DNA of 35,143 nucleotides from Cudoniella acicularis. Lineage: Eukaryota; Ascomycota; Leotiomycetes; Helotiales; Helotiaceae. Location of the stretch: the NCBI GenBank assembly GCA_013054445.1, contig JAAMPI010000491.1, positions 1-35,143 on the forward strand, given 5' to 3'. The position numbers and the translations under genes were made by a program. Below the pieces are notes generated by a model. It made no database searches. It had not been told where the DNA came from and saw only the letters and a list, made by a program, of their open reading frames with translations. This document shows, piece after piece, positions 10,179-20,291 of this stretch; the first letter of the stretch is position 1, and every line of letters begins with the position of its first letter.

Positions 10179-13127
10179 CTTTTTCAAGGGCTTCAAAATG
10201 CTAGGATTCACACTCGTGATTCGTACCATATTGCTTGACGTAAACACTTTGACAGGCAACTGAGGAAGTAACTGCTATGATTCTCTGGTATGCAAGGAAT
10301 AGATTGAGAATCCGGATAGAACGTCCTAACTCTCTAGATAGATTCTCATCCAATATTACTGCTGACAATGTTTTTGCCTGAAAACAGTGAAATTACTCGT
10401 GCGACTCCGTTCACTAAAGTTAGGCGCATACAGTATAAACGAAATATCGGCATCAACAAAGTGCAAACGTTACTTCAGGATATTGATGACGCGTGCGGCG
10501 AGGTCCAACCATCTTTTCGAAAATGTATGATCTCAAGTGATTAAAAATCCCGAAAATCCCGAATGAGGCTACAATTCTGGAAATACAGGAAGAACTCGAG
10601 TGGTCCATAACGTGACCTGAGTCCAGGTCCAAGGATGAGGGGTTGTGGCATATTGAAAGGTACTCTCGGTGTATGGTTGAAAAATATCAAAACGAGCGAA
10701 TGAGCCTCCGCGCAACGTAGCAATGTTCATGCCAAGAAACAATGTATATCATATAAACGCGGGGACATCTATACGACCACGCCAGGCGCGCCGTAGACCA
10801 CTTGATCGACAGCCCGAATATAAGATCGTTTGTGTTACGTTGCGAGCTGAGACGTCGTAATAACCACGGATGTTTTGCCGACTGCGGCAAAATGAATTCA
10901 GTTGTTTGAATTCTTTGGGTTTACCAATGCGGCAGTAATCTAAATTGACCGGCATATGTGGCGGAATCTATAGGAGCGGGAAAACCCCGTGCTGCACGAT
11001 TGCATCGACACTTTCTGTTGAATGCAAGTATGGTTTGTATAGCAAATGCTGTTGGCAGGTTACCATCACCTGGGTATCTTGAATGTACCTTTATAGGGCT
11101 GGATCCGGTGCGGTCGTGCCCGAGCCCTGCCCCGACACCGGCGCCGTTGCCGTCGCTTGTAGATCTTTGCAGAGGAATTGGATGAATTGCAAATGAAAGC
11201 AACACTACTCCTTCAAGCCCACTGACAATTCCCACCAAGAACTTGATGTAGCATTGCCATTATTCATGGTCGTGGCTCGAAAACTTGAGAGAGTTCTTCG
11301 TGTTCTCCCTTTTCCCACATTAGCCGCCTCGGGATAGACTGACTTACAAGGTAAATAAGCGGGTAACGCTTCTTCACTAGTTCCTTCTAAAGTCCAAAGG
11401 CCCTGATAACCTCTTCGTGAGTCTCTAATTTCCGGAGTATAGCGAGTTAGAAAGAAGAGGAATTCAAATGCAAGTAGACAAGACGAAACAAATTCAATTC
11501 CTGTTGATAGGCTAGAGAGTATCAGGACGGCTTTCCCCTCATGTTTTCTGAAGTCTAGAAAATCTTAGACAGAGACGTCTTGAAGAGTAATTTGGACGTG
11601 GAAGTCCCACATTTGAAAGGAGGGCCGGTGTTTAGATCGAGAAGAAATAGTCCAGGGAAAATAATTGCTCATAACAATTCTTTTGTCAACCCCGACAGCT
11701 GACTCCCACTCGACCCAGAAAAATTTCATAGCTGTGTCGGTCATCTTACCCATCAAATATATGTCGTTTTACCCTATCTTGCCTTTGGCATCCCGCGAGA
11801 GCCTTCAACGTGGTCGTGGTCGTGGTGATCGATTGAAGTTGCTAGGATAGCATTCGTCACCCATCCTGTAAAACCACTGCAATTGAACTGTCGATCGCGT
11901 CCGCTGAGGTATTCGGATGCGCATGGAGTGGCTTATTGGGGTCCTCAGCATTTCCAATCAAGTCTCTCTTCCCCACGTTATTCAAACCATTTCCTGGGGC
12001 TGTGAATTTCGCGATCCCAAGCTCGGTGTCGCGTTGGAAAAGTCATCGAGACCTCTCTTTTATCGGCATATGGAACGAATCGAGGTGGAGGAGATAACCC
12101 ATACCCCATCATACATGTAACCTTCCAGTGTTTCCTTGTAGCATTGTGTTTTGATTGCCCGTTGAAAGAATCGAGCTGATTTGTCCCCGAAACCTAGAAT
12201 ACCATGTAAAAGTCCTTTGATTAGAACAAATCTCCAATCGGTTTTTGGGCGCTACTTACGATTATAAGACGACCCATTGTCCTGTAGAATCTGCAGGATT
12301 CTCGCAGTCTGGCAGTCTCGTAGTGGAACCCATGAAAGTTATTTGCATCACTAGCAATCTTTAGCTTTTTGAAGGCTTTGAATATAGGCTTTCGATACGG
12401 GCGTTTGGTTCGTTCTCCATGAATTGTGTATAACTGGTATGCTGTCTGAATAGCTTTGAGCCTGGTGTCGCAATCAGCTTGGGAATGAGAAGGTGTTTGA
12501 ACCTGCGCAAGAAGTTAGGAAATGCTAGGAAGGGTGCATTTAGCGGCAATACTATATACCGGGGTGCGGTTATCAATCACTATATTGACCTACAATTTCT
12601 TTTTAATGTGACTCTCTTTCTTATTTGATATCACAATTTACAAAGCTAGATAAGCCTGATTCATTATGGAATCAAAGTCCACCCTGAAGAGCTCGCATTG
12701 AATGGCTTCGTTTTATAGTAGTGTACTTTCCTACCTTGCGTCACTTCACAAATGGTTCTTAGACAACTTGCTTGCCCAGCCTGTATCTCCGTCACGTTTA
12801 AATTAACTCTCTTGTTAGCATTTATATTTTCCTCATCTATCTCATCGATCACCTCATATAATTAAAAACAAAAGTGGAAGAGGGACAACGAATTAAAGTA
12901 TACTGAAACTGCCACATCAATCGGACTTACCGGCTGCGCTCTTCCGAGCTGCTTAGAAATTACTCCGCAATCACCTCATCATCGCAACCTATTGCAATCT
13001 GCATAAATGCTGAACGCGGGGGGATTTCAAATACTCATATAAGGTCTAAACTTCCTCTTTATGCCAAAATCTCCCTTTAGTCTCTCATCCAACAAGCTCC
13101 AACTCACACTTCAAAGTCAAAGACAGT

Positions 13128-13133
13128 CACGTG
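13128..13133. promoter_or_regulatory. CACGTG (GTCACGTG) box upstream of GST
   Basis: The sequence AGTCACGTGC lies 65 bp before the GST start codon. RTCACGTG is the Cbf1-type bHLH consensus, which in yeast is linked to sulfur-amino-acid genes; that would suit a glutathione enzyme. The functional link is inference. Confidence 0.35.
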
Positions 13134-13197
13134 CACTACCCCACTTATAACCCCTAACACAAGCCAAGCCACCTCTCCCCTTTTCTAAATAGCCAAA

Positions 13198-13974
13198 ATG
13201 GGATCCAACGAAAGCCCCAAGATCATTCTCTATACCAGTTATGCCTGTCCCTGGGCACACCGCGCTCAAATTGCCCTAAAAGAGCTCGATATTCCCTTCG
13301 AAACCGTCCACATCGACCTCTCCGTCCCACGAACCGCAGAATATCTCGCCATCAACCCGCGCGGTCTGGTCCCATCCCTCTCCTACAATGGCACCATCAT
13401 CACAGAATCCGGCATCGTCTCGCAGTTTCTCGCTGATGCGCACCCGTCGCATCTAGAGAAGACGAGCAACGAGGAGGGCGGCGCGTTACAGAGAGCGAGA
13501 ATCAATTTCTTTGTTGATGCGTGGTTTAGTAAGGTGCAAGGCTTTGTATTTCCAGTATTTAAAGCTGTTGCAGAGGAGAAGGAAGAGCTGGCTGTGAAGA
13601 TTGTGGATGCGATCGTGAAGGAAATTGAGCCGCTTCTCAAGGATGCGAATCCGTACTTTGGAGGTGCAACCAAGTTCACGCTCGCTGAGGTATATTAAAT
13701 TCCCTCCTTTTTCTTTCTAACACGGCTCGAATTTAAGAAGATCATGTGAGCTGAAATTCAATAGGTTTTAACCGCATCATTCGTCCTCCGAGTGATCGCT
13801 TTTTCCAAGTACCCGGAGCTTCTCCCAAAGAGCCTCTCTGCTGCACTCGAAGCCAAGGCTCCGGCATTCTTCAAGTGGGCAAACTTAGTCGTGACTCAAG
13901 AGAGCGTCACTTACATTTGGGATGAGAAGAAAACTGCTGAGAGACATATTGAGCGATTTGCTGCCCAGAAATAG
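13198..13974 (+). CDS. Glutathione S-transferase (omega/Gto-like)
   Basis: Two exons (13198-13689 and 13765-13974, with a 75-nt intron GTATAT...TAG in phase 0) encode 233 residues, a normal GST length. The N-terminal thioredoxin-fold domain (~8-85) has the motif YTSYACPWAHRAQIAL, with the catalytic-type Cys of omega, Gto and lambda classes rather than Ser or Tyr. It is followed by the conserved INPRGLVPSL (cis-Pro site) and ITESGIVSQFLAD (glutathione gamma-Glu binding ES). The helical C-terminal domain runs from about 95 to 230 (RARINFFVDAWF... FFKWANLVV). The expected activity is glutathione-dependent thiol transfer or dehydroascorbate/glutathionyl-ketone reduction, in the cytosol since no targeting signal is seen. 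A promoter CACGTG lies 65 bp upstream. It may serve oxidative-stress or xenobiotic defence. Confidence 0.9.
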
Positions 13975-14237
13975 GGGTTCGGCTTTACGATGAAACGATT
14001 TGCACGCTTTGTACGTTGTCAGATATGATGCGTCGTACCTAGTCCATAATTACGACGGCTCGCTTCATTCTTCATGAATATCTCCTTCTAGCTTGATATT
14101 TACCTTGAATTTACAGTGATGATAGAGTTCCAAGTCACATATTCATAGCGGACTTGCCACTCTCAGCAGGTGGCCGAATTGATACAAAGGATTGCATTTT
14201 CCAGCTCCTTGCAATTTACCTTGCCACTGTGAAGCAC

Positions 14238-15002
14238 TTATAATATTCCATTGGATTCTTTTCTTTTATATAGATGAGTAATTGCCCCTTCTCTTTCCTT
14301 TGAATCTCGTAACTTAACCTGTTGGCTTCGGTGGTAAAGAATCCGCTTTCTGCGCAAGCAGACCGACTTCCCCAACCGTTCGTGGAGAGCTTTGTCCACC
14401 CTTGGAAACATCTCTTGAATGGAACGGATGTTGGTAGCTTGATCCACATACTCACATCGTTGCCTTCCTCATCTCGCTCGATGAAGTTTGCCGCCTTCGA
14501 GTTTCCCTGTCGTACAGCAGTGCTCCTTATGGTATCAGAAAGCCTATGAAGGCTGGCGATGATGCTTGCAATTGCTTGGATATGATCCGAAAGAATCGTC
14601 TCCCTCTTTGTTGACACCGCTCTCAAGAGTTTTCAAAGCTTCTTCTGTGTCTGTGGAGGTAGCAAGCAAATCCTGTTCCAAAGCGCTGAGTAGCTGGGTT
14701 ATCAAGGGGCGATACTTTGCGTTGCCGCCATCAGTATCATTCAACCCGGCATCCAAAGAAGCGGCTCCTGAGTCAAAAACCCCAAAATTTGCTGTCCATG
14801 TGATGAAAGCCGTCATCTGCAGCTCGAGCAAGTAATATTTAGCCGTCTTGTTTCCAGACAGCAAAACCTTCTGAAACACCGTGACGCATGATTCTGCTGA
14901 AGACGCAGCGGTCGTTAAATTCATAGTGATTATCTTCTTGCGATTCTTGTTGCTAAAATTTTGACTATTGGAAAGGGCTGTGTGCAGTTGTGAGATATCC
15001 AT
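14238..15002 (-). pseudogene. Broken helical protein gene of a fungal N-terminal-domain family
   Basis: Three reading frames carry consecutive pieces of what looks like one protein. Piece one (15002 to ~14605) begins MDISQLHTALSNSQ and contains QMTAFITWTANFGVFDSGAAS. Piece two (~14604 to ~14446) has ILSDHIQAIASIIASLHRLS and FIERDEEGNDVS. Piece three (~14445 to 14238) has MFPRVDKALHERLGK and LRRKRILYHRSQQVKL. The order FG, EGND, then a basic RRKR-LY stretch resembles a fungal helical-domain family I half recognise but cannot name with certainty. The first break disappears with one G fewer in the run at 14602-14604 (plus-strand C3). The second disappears with one extra base at 14444-14445, or with a 44-nt intron using a GTGAGT donor. 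It may therefore be an intact gene read with indel errors. It lies 106 bp downstream of the transcription factor on the same strand. Confidence 0.5.
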
Positions 15003-15108
15003 CCTGGTGTGAAAACTTTTATAGCTAGGAGTCGTTGTTCAACTGGGGTTGGTTGATGATTCACGCCAGTATCTTCTATTCACCTCTATTTGAATGCATC
15101 GAAGAGAT

Positions 15109-16495
15109 TCAGTTAACTTCAATTAATCGCTCTGCATCGTGCCCTATACTATCGAAGTTCGAGAATGTTAAGAAATGTTCTACCGCAAGTTTATCTAGCG
15201 CTGATCGAATTAGGTGGAGATTGTCAAGGTTTATGCCATGGGACGTGGACAGTTTTCCCAACTCCGCATGAATAGACCAGTACTCGTTGTTCAACTCTAG
15301 TAGACCGCTGTGAATAGCCCCTAGATCTATTGCACCTATTCGTATCCTGGATTTTATGACAACAAGGTCCACCATCAGCTGCGCAAGTCTCCATTGCAGG
15401 TCATTTGGTTGGACAATTCGGAATGCTTGCGCTCGAAGATTCAACAGCTCAACAGGAACATCCAGGCCATCCCGAAGGCAATTTACCAAGATATTCGAGC
15501 TCATATGTTGGAGCATCGCCACGGAGAGTGGGTCGCTGAATTGTTCCGCTCCTCTTACGCCCATGATAGCCAAAGCGCCCGCCAAATGTTTCCCTTCTGT
15601 CCCTTCATATTTTTCCTTGTAATGGTGCGCGATTCGAGAAGCCATTTGCTCAAAAACATCTAAAAGCAATATTGCGAGTAAGGTTGAGTTGCTCATAACA
15701 ACCTCTTTCGATAGTAAAGCGCTGTTCATGGAACTCAAAGCGGAAGTGTAAGATCGCCTTGCAAGTTGGAAGATCCTCGAATCCAAAATTGAAAACGCAA
15801 AATAGGAGTACCATGCGGATCGTAAAGCGGTGACTAAATGTTGTCCATGCTCTGTGTGGGAGCCAGGAGGATAATAAATTCTCATGTAAGAAAACATTGG
15901 AGTTTTGGATTCGTAGCCGAAGACATGGTGGGCGAGGAAGAGTCCTTTGGCTCGTAGTTCGAGGGACGCGGTCAAGGTTATTGGTGTTATCTTAGCAAGA
16001 AATTTCGTAAAGGGGTCAGGATCAGTGACGTTGTTGTTTTGGGTGGAAGAGACTTTGGACTTGGTCGAGGCTGTTTGGTCTCTTATTATTAGGGATGTTG
16101 GATCGTGGTAGCCCGGACACGCGAGTTCGGCGCGGACACATTGCCCGCAAGAGGGGGTTTTCTTGTCGCACTTGTGTAGTTATTAGCTTAGTAGCTTTGG
16201 TTTAGGATTCAAAATCAAGATTAGAATGGAATAATTCTACAAGTATTTGAAGAGGTATTTCGGGAAGTGACAAAGTGTTTCGAGTAGCCCGCTTGAGATT
16301 GCGGGAGTCAGAGAAAGAAGGAAATGAAAACCGGAAAGTAACGACTGATGTAACGTGATGCCGGAAATACCACGCTACAGGACAACAATTTCTGAACGCA
16401 TTGCTTCAGATATAACCAAACAGGGTTAGTCTCACCTTGATGTTCCTCTTTCTACACTGCCTACAGCACTTCGAAGGTCTCCCACAATACACCAT
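15109..16495 (-). CDS. Zn2Cys6 (fungal binuclear cluster) transcription factor
   Basis: Exon 1 (16495-16436, 20 codons) encodes MVYCGRPSKCCRQCRKRNIK. A 265-nt intron (16435-16171, GTGAGA...AAG, phase 0) follows, then exon 2 (16170-15109) starting CDKKTPSCGQCVRAELACPG. Together they make a textbook zinc cluster (C11-x2-C14-x6-C21-x6-C28-x2-C31-x6-C38) followed by GYHDPTSLIIRDQT, which is common in this subfamily. The remaining ~320 residues are helical, without a second DNA-binding motif, as in the fungal-specific regulator domain. The total is about 373 residues, slightly short for the class. It should be nuclear and bind CGG-type sites. The target is unknown; the adjacent GST and broken gene are candidates by position only. 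The intron is long for this window and interrupts the cluster exactly between the second and third zinc ligands. Confidence 0.85.
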
Positions 16496-17940
16496 GGTAC
16501 CACAAAAACAATTTGAAAAAATTGACAAAATTACCCAACTCGTAACACCAAGCAAACCACGAAACAAATCCTGAAAATCTTTCACAATAGTGTAGAGTAT
16601 TGAGGAGTAGAGTTATTGATTGTTATGGCAGAATTGAGAGAAAGAAGTTGAGTTGATGACGAAGTGGGGTTTACATCGGAAATAGGGGGTAAGAAAATAG
16701 CGCATATGTGTCAGCCACATCTAAACTCAAAAGGGTATGCAGCTGGTCGACGCCACACTTACCCCTAATTCGCCCTCCTGGCTTGCGTAAAATTATATTT
16801 TGTTCGCATCAGCAATGCCATTTAAAGATGAACCACGGTAAGTAATTTCCAAATTCCTAGATAAATTTCGTTCTGTAACATGTTGTTTTTTCTTTGAAGT
16901 GTTGGTAATTTTGCAGGACATCCGTTGCCGTCGAGCCTAGATTAGGGAACCGTCGCTAATTTTCAAGGACTTGTCCGCTATACTTTACGAGTTAGTGACT
17001 GCTGGCTAAACCACGGAGGTTCACACACTGTAATTTTGCAACGCACACCCTCAACGAGTTTATCCACGCGAACGTTATTCAAAACACTGTTGTATAAGTT
17101 TATAATTACCAAGATTGAAGTTAAGGAAATTGAGTGCTCCCAAATAATCATTTAATAGTGATATGTGCGAAAAAAGATGGCTGCACTGTGTAACTCCGAA
17201 GTAGATTGTGGCAACTTAACCCTCTGACTGGCGGGACAAGCAAGGCGCTATATTTTCCAGCGACTGTTAGTATTATACATAACTCCATATTCTTAAAATC
17301 GATATTAAAAAAAGAATACGCAATATTTACATATCAGTTAATAAACAATTGCTTTTCGTAACACACGAAAGCTCAGGTTATTGCACTTGTGTAACGATGA
17401 TGCGAAGCAGCCTTGACGCTACCACTCACTAATTTACAGCGTCTGTCCGCTAAAGTACAGGGTCCTCACCCCTGTCTCCTTGGCGAGGGAGCGCTAAACT
17501 TCAGGGCAATCACCTATTTTTACACACTTTCAGACGATTATACAACTATTCAATTGTGCGTTGGTGACATTCAACCTACAAAGGTTCTATTTCTATCACA
17601 CAGAAATTTAAAAATCAGAAGTATTAGTAAATTTGAAAATAAAACAACTCGGAAGCCTTCCCTCTGCTTAAGTCCTTCACCAAGCTTTCTATCCCTTCGA
17701 CCGTTTCTAAGCCTCTACTGCGATAGGAATCATAATACTTCGAATAATAAATACTCTTATTCTATGAGATATTGTTGTAAAAAGGCGATGAGATTCTTAT
17801 TTTGTCTTGTTTCAGCTCGTATAATCTGCACTCTTAAAAGATTAAGTATTTATTTAGATAATTTTAAGTATTTAGAGTAATATTGTAAAATAGGCCTAGG
17901 AACGGCCGAAAGGATATCATTCAACTAAGAACTACACCTC
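16496..17940. other. AT-rich gene-free segment
   Basis: The region becomes very AT-rich from about 16800, with many TTTA/TAAT tracts and few open frames. One open frame at 17413-17880 is AT-driven and has no family resemblance. A similar block containing TGTCCGCTA occurs twice in the same orientation (around 16971 and 17446), each preceded by a CTAATTT stretch. This could be the eroded end of a mobile element, perhaps altered by repeat-induced point mutation, but no transposase remains visible. Confidence 0.4.
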
Positions 17941-19044
17941 TCAATAAACCCCCAACTCCTTCGTGTCAAGTCTCAACAGCATCCCACCGGCAGTCCAGTT
18001 TTGATAAATATACCCGAGCGGTCCACCATTAGTAGTAATATACAAACTCCCCTTTTCAACATCACCTTTCCTAATCCCATACTGCGCAGCAGTCCACCCC
18101 GAATTCGACGTATCATTCCTCGACCCAGCAACAACACTAAACCCCACACTATCCCCCCTCACAGCCGCCTCTACTCCAGGCAAAAAATCCATCTCCCCAT
18201 ACAAATCCGCCGTCATCCATGCACTCCCCTCAAAATCCACCACAAAATCATCCGGAAACGCCTTCTCACTCTGCACAAGTGTAAGGGCCTCTCCCGTCGC
18301 CTTGCCCGTCTTCAAATCAATCGGGATCTTGTTAAATGTCGCCTTATTCGTATTATCGTAATACAATTCGCTTCCAATTATATGGAGGCCGTTGATTCCC
18401 AGTGGTGGGGAGGCGCCGAGGAGGGGCGCCATGCTCGTGTCGTTGATTGCTAAGTTGACGGTGCCGGTTCTAACGTTCACGGCCCAGACGGAGGAAAAAA
18501 GGCTGTCTGCTACGAGAAGGATTCCCTCGATGGGATTCAGCACCGTCATGCCGTTTAGGAATCCTCCGCCGGGAACATCTGCTATTTTCTTCGTGCGTGC
18601 AGCACTTTCTTTACCTTTTTTGGCACCCGTCATATCGATTTCCCAAATCGAATAACTCCCCGGGGTACTGAGTCCCGTATGCGCGCTCCAGTTCCCAGTA
18701 ATGACGTAGAAGATATTGAGCTCCAGCTCCACGATTCCGAGGCAGCCGAGAGTGTGCGGGAAGGTGGCGATGGTGAGTGGAGGGAAGGAATTTGGGGTTG
18801 TGGTGGAGAGGAGGAGGACGGTGGGGCTGGAGAGGAGGGTGACGAGGGCGTTGCCGTCTGTTTGGCAGATTACGAGGTTTTCAAGCCAGGTGCCTTTGGG
18901 GAAGGTGGTTATTGTTGTTGTGTTGAGGAGTTGGGATCGTTTGGTTGTTGTTCGGGTTTGGCTTGAGGGTGATGTGAGGGGAACGGAAGTCGAGAGGGCT
19001 GAGAGAAAGGCGATGAAGTTGAAAAGGAGGATTAGGAAAGACAT
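17941..19044 (-). CDS. Secreted SMP-30-like six-bladed beta-propeller protein
   Basis: This single exon encodes 367 residues from the ATG at 19044. The frame extends upstream to 19125, but only through a GTG, and the first true Met gives a good signal peptide (MSFLILLFNFIAFLSALSTS). The rest is a beta-propeller of the fungal SMP-30/gluconolactonase-like type: TWLENLVICQTDGNALVTLL, then YSIWEIDMTG, the blade GGGFLNGMTVLNP with ILLVADSLFSSVWAVN, then GINGLHIIGSELYYDNT and PDDFVVDFEGSAWMTAD. Several N-x-S/T sites fit secretion. Fungal relatives include uncharacterised secreted proteins and the hetero-Diels-Alderases of some natural-product clusters. There is no biosynthetic gene next to it here, so a plain hydrolase or unknown role is just as likely. 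TATAAAA lies ~120 bp upstream. Confidence 0.8.
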   Translation of the reverse strand: MSFLILLFNFIAFLSALSTSVPLTSPSSQTRTTTKRSQLLNTTTITTFPKGTWLENLVICQTDGNALVTLLSSPTVLLLSTTTPNSFPPLTIATFPHTLGCLGIVELELNIFYVITGNWSAHTGLSTPGSYSIWEIDMTGAKKGKESAARTKKIADVPGGGFLNGMTVLNPIEGILLVADSLFSSVWAVNVRTGTVNLAINDTSMAPLLGASPPLGINGLHIIGSELYYDNTNKATFNKIPIDLKTGKATGEALTLVQSEKAFPDDFVVDFEGSAWMTADLYGEMDFLPGVEAAVRGDSVGFSVVAGSRNDTSNSGWTAAQYGIRKGDVEKGSLYITTNGGPLGYIYQNWTAGGMLLRLDTKELGVY

Positions 19045-19159
19045 GTTGATGGCTGAGATTTGGAGGAGAATGAAAATTTGGGGAATTGAAATTAGTGAAG
19101 TAATAAAAAACTGTGAGTCTCTCACCGATATAACTCGAAACCTGGGGGATAATGTTTAC

Positions 19160-19166
19160 TTTTATA
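19160..19166 (-). promoter_or_regulatory. TATAAAA box of the beta-propeller gene
   Basis: TATAAAA on the minus strand lies 116-122 bp upstream of the ATG at 19044. This leaves room for a leader of about 85 nt, and it argues that the start at 19044 is right and that the 19125 extension is not translated. Confidence 0.5.
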
Positions 19167-19711
19167 CCTCATTCATCGTGTTCATACTAGCTGGACGATA
19201 ACCGCACGCCACAGAGAACGAATCGTCATGCACACAATCTATGGTCATAATCTCTCTAAAGGTACCTAAGTAAGGTTAGTCAAGTCCCAGAAGAAACCAA
19301 AAGAACAATCTCTACCTGCTTCTCACCTGGACATCGCGCTCTTAGAGACGTCAAATCTTTACCCGAATCTCATTCGTGAGTACATTCTCCAAAATAAATA
19401 ATCACTTGCAATCGAGCGTATGCAAGAGCGGATGTGCTGCTCAGTGCTTACTCATTGTGCTGATCACTATTACCTTGCATCTTGGCAGAGGTTGTGATTA
19501 GTCAACACGGTCACCATTTACCAACCTAGGTAGTTTTTATTATGTTTATTCTGCACTACGGCTGACGTTGAAGGGGAGCTATTATCTGCGTCGGGTATGT
19601 TAGAAATCAGTGTATTAAATGATTAATAAATCTGCAATCGCTCTCTTCTTAATCTCGTCTCGAGGATCAAGACTCCATGAGGTGAAGAAAGTACCTAGAA
19701 AAGGGGAGAGG

Positions 19712-19764
19712 TTCGCTAAAGTTACAGCGTTCAGATCCCTGAACTTACAGTATGAATTAGCGAA
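19712..19764. repeat. Imperfect inverted repeat (nested arms)
   Basis: The outer arms TTCGCTAA (19712-19719) and TTAGCGAA (19757-19764) are perfect complements. The inner arms GTTCAG (19729-19734) and CTGAAC (19739-19744) enclose a 4-nt loop. The 9 and 12 nt between inner and outer arms do not pair well. The role is unknown. Confidence 0.7.
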
Positions 19765-20291
19765 TGACAAGCTAAAGACGTTGCAATCTCCTTAAATGAA
19801 TTTAAATGACGACAATAACCCACCTCTCTTATTTTTTGCTTTTATAAACAAACAGTTGCCTCTAGTTGATAGGTGGATGAGAGCATTTCAAGTGTCAGTT
19901 GTAGGATTATGCTAAAACTCTTCTCCCAATGTGCGCAACATTGAGAAAGTGGCTCACCAGGTCCGACTACCTTAACTTTCGAGTCACTTCAACTGACAAC
20001 AATAAAGTATTGCTCACAATTCGAAGAAAATTCAAAACATTGACTCAAATAGGAAGGCAGTAGTATCAGCAAAGGATACTTCATTGCGGTCTGACTCACC
20101 ACTGCACCATTAAACTTCCCACCCGTAAGTGGGGTAAATGGTCGGTCGACGATTTCGTACATGAGGGGCCAATGCGCCCTTGGCGCATAACTTCAGGTTT
20201 GTATAAGGTGAATACTGTTGCTCGAAGTTTGAAATTGAAATTCGAGAGGTAAACGATTCAACATCAAGTATCATCAATAAAATCAGACAAA

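Larger units (their letters stand above)
10063..13197. other. 3.1-kb spacer between secreted protein and GST
   Basis: I found no gene that I can support. Open frames in here (for example 10921-11238 minus and 11917-12120 plus) are short, lack recognisable motifs and have no convincing splice partners. The ~130 bp before 10062 serve the secreted-protein gene on the minus strand. The CT-rich 13060-13197 belongs to the GST promoter. A diverged transposon remnant is possible, but I see no terminal repeats or transposase motifs. Confidence 0.45.
19045..20291. other. Divergent spacer between propeller and S58 peptidase genes
   Basis: No gene is seen. The left end holds the promoter of the minus-strand propeller gene and the right end that of the S58 peptidase. 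An imperfect inverted repeat at 19712-19764 is the only structure I can point to. Confidence 0.5.

Noticed and set aside
17413..17880. 155-codon frame in the AT-rich block
   Set aside because: Its amino-acid make-up follows the local AT bias, and no domain, intron or promoter supports it.
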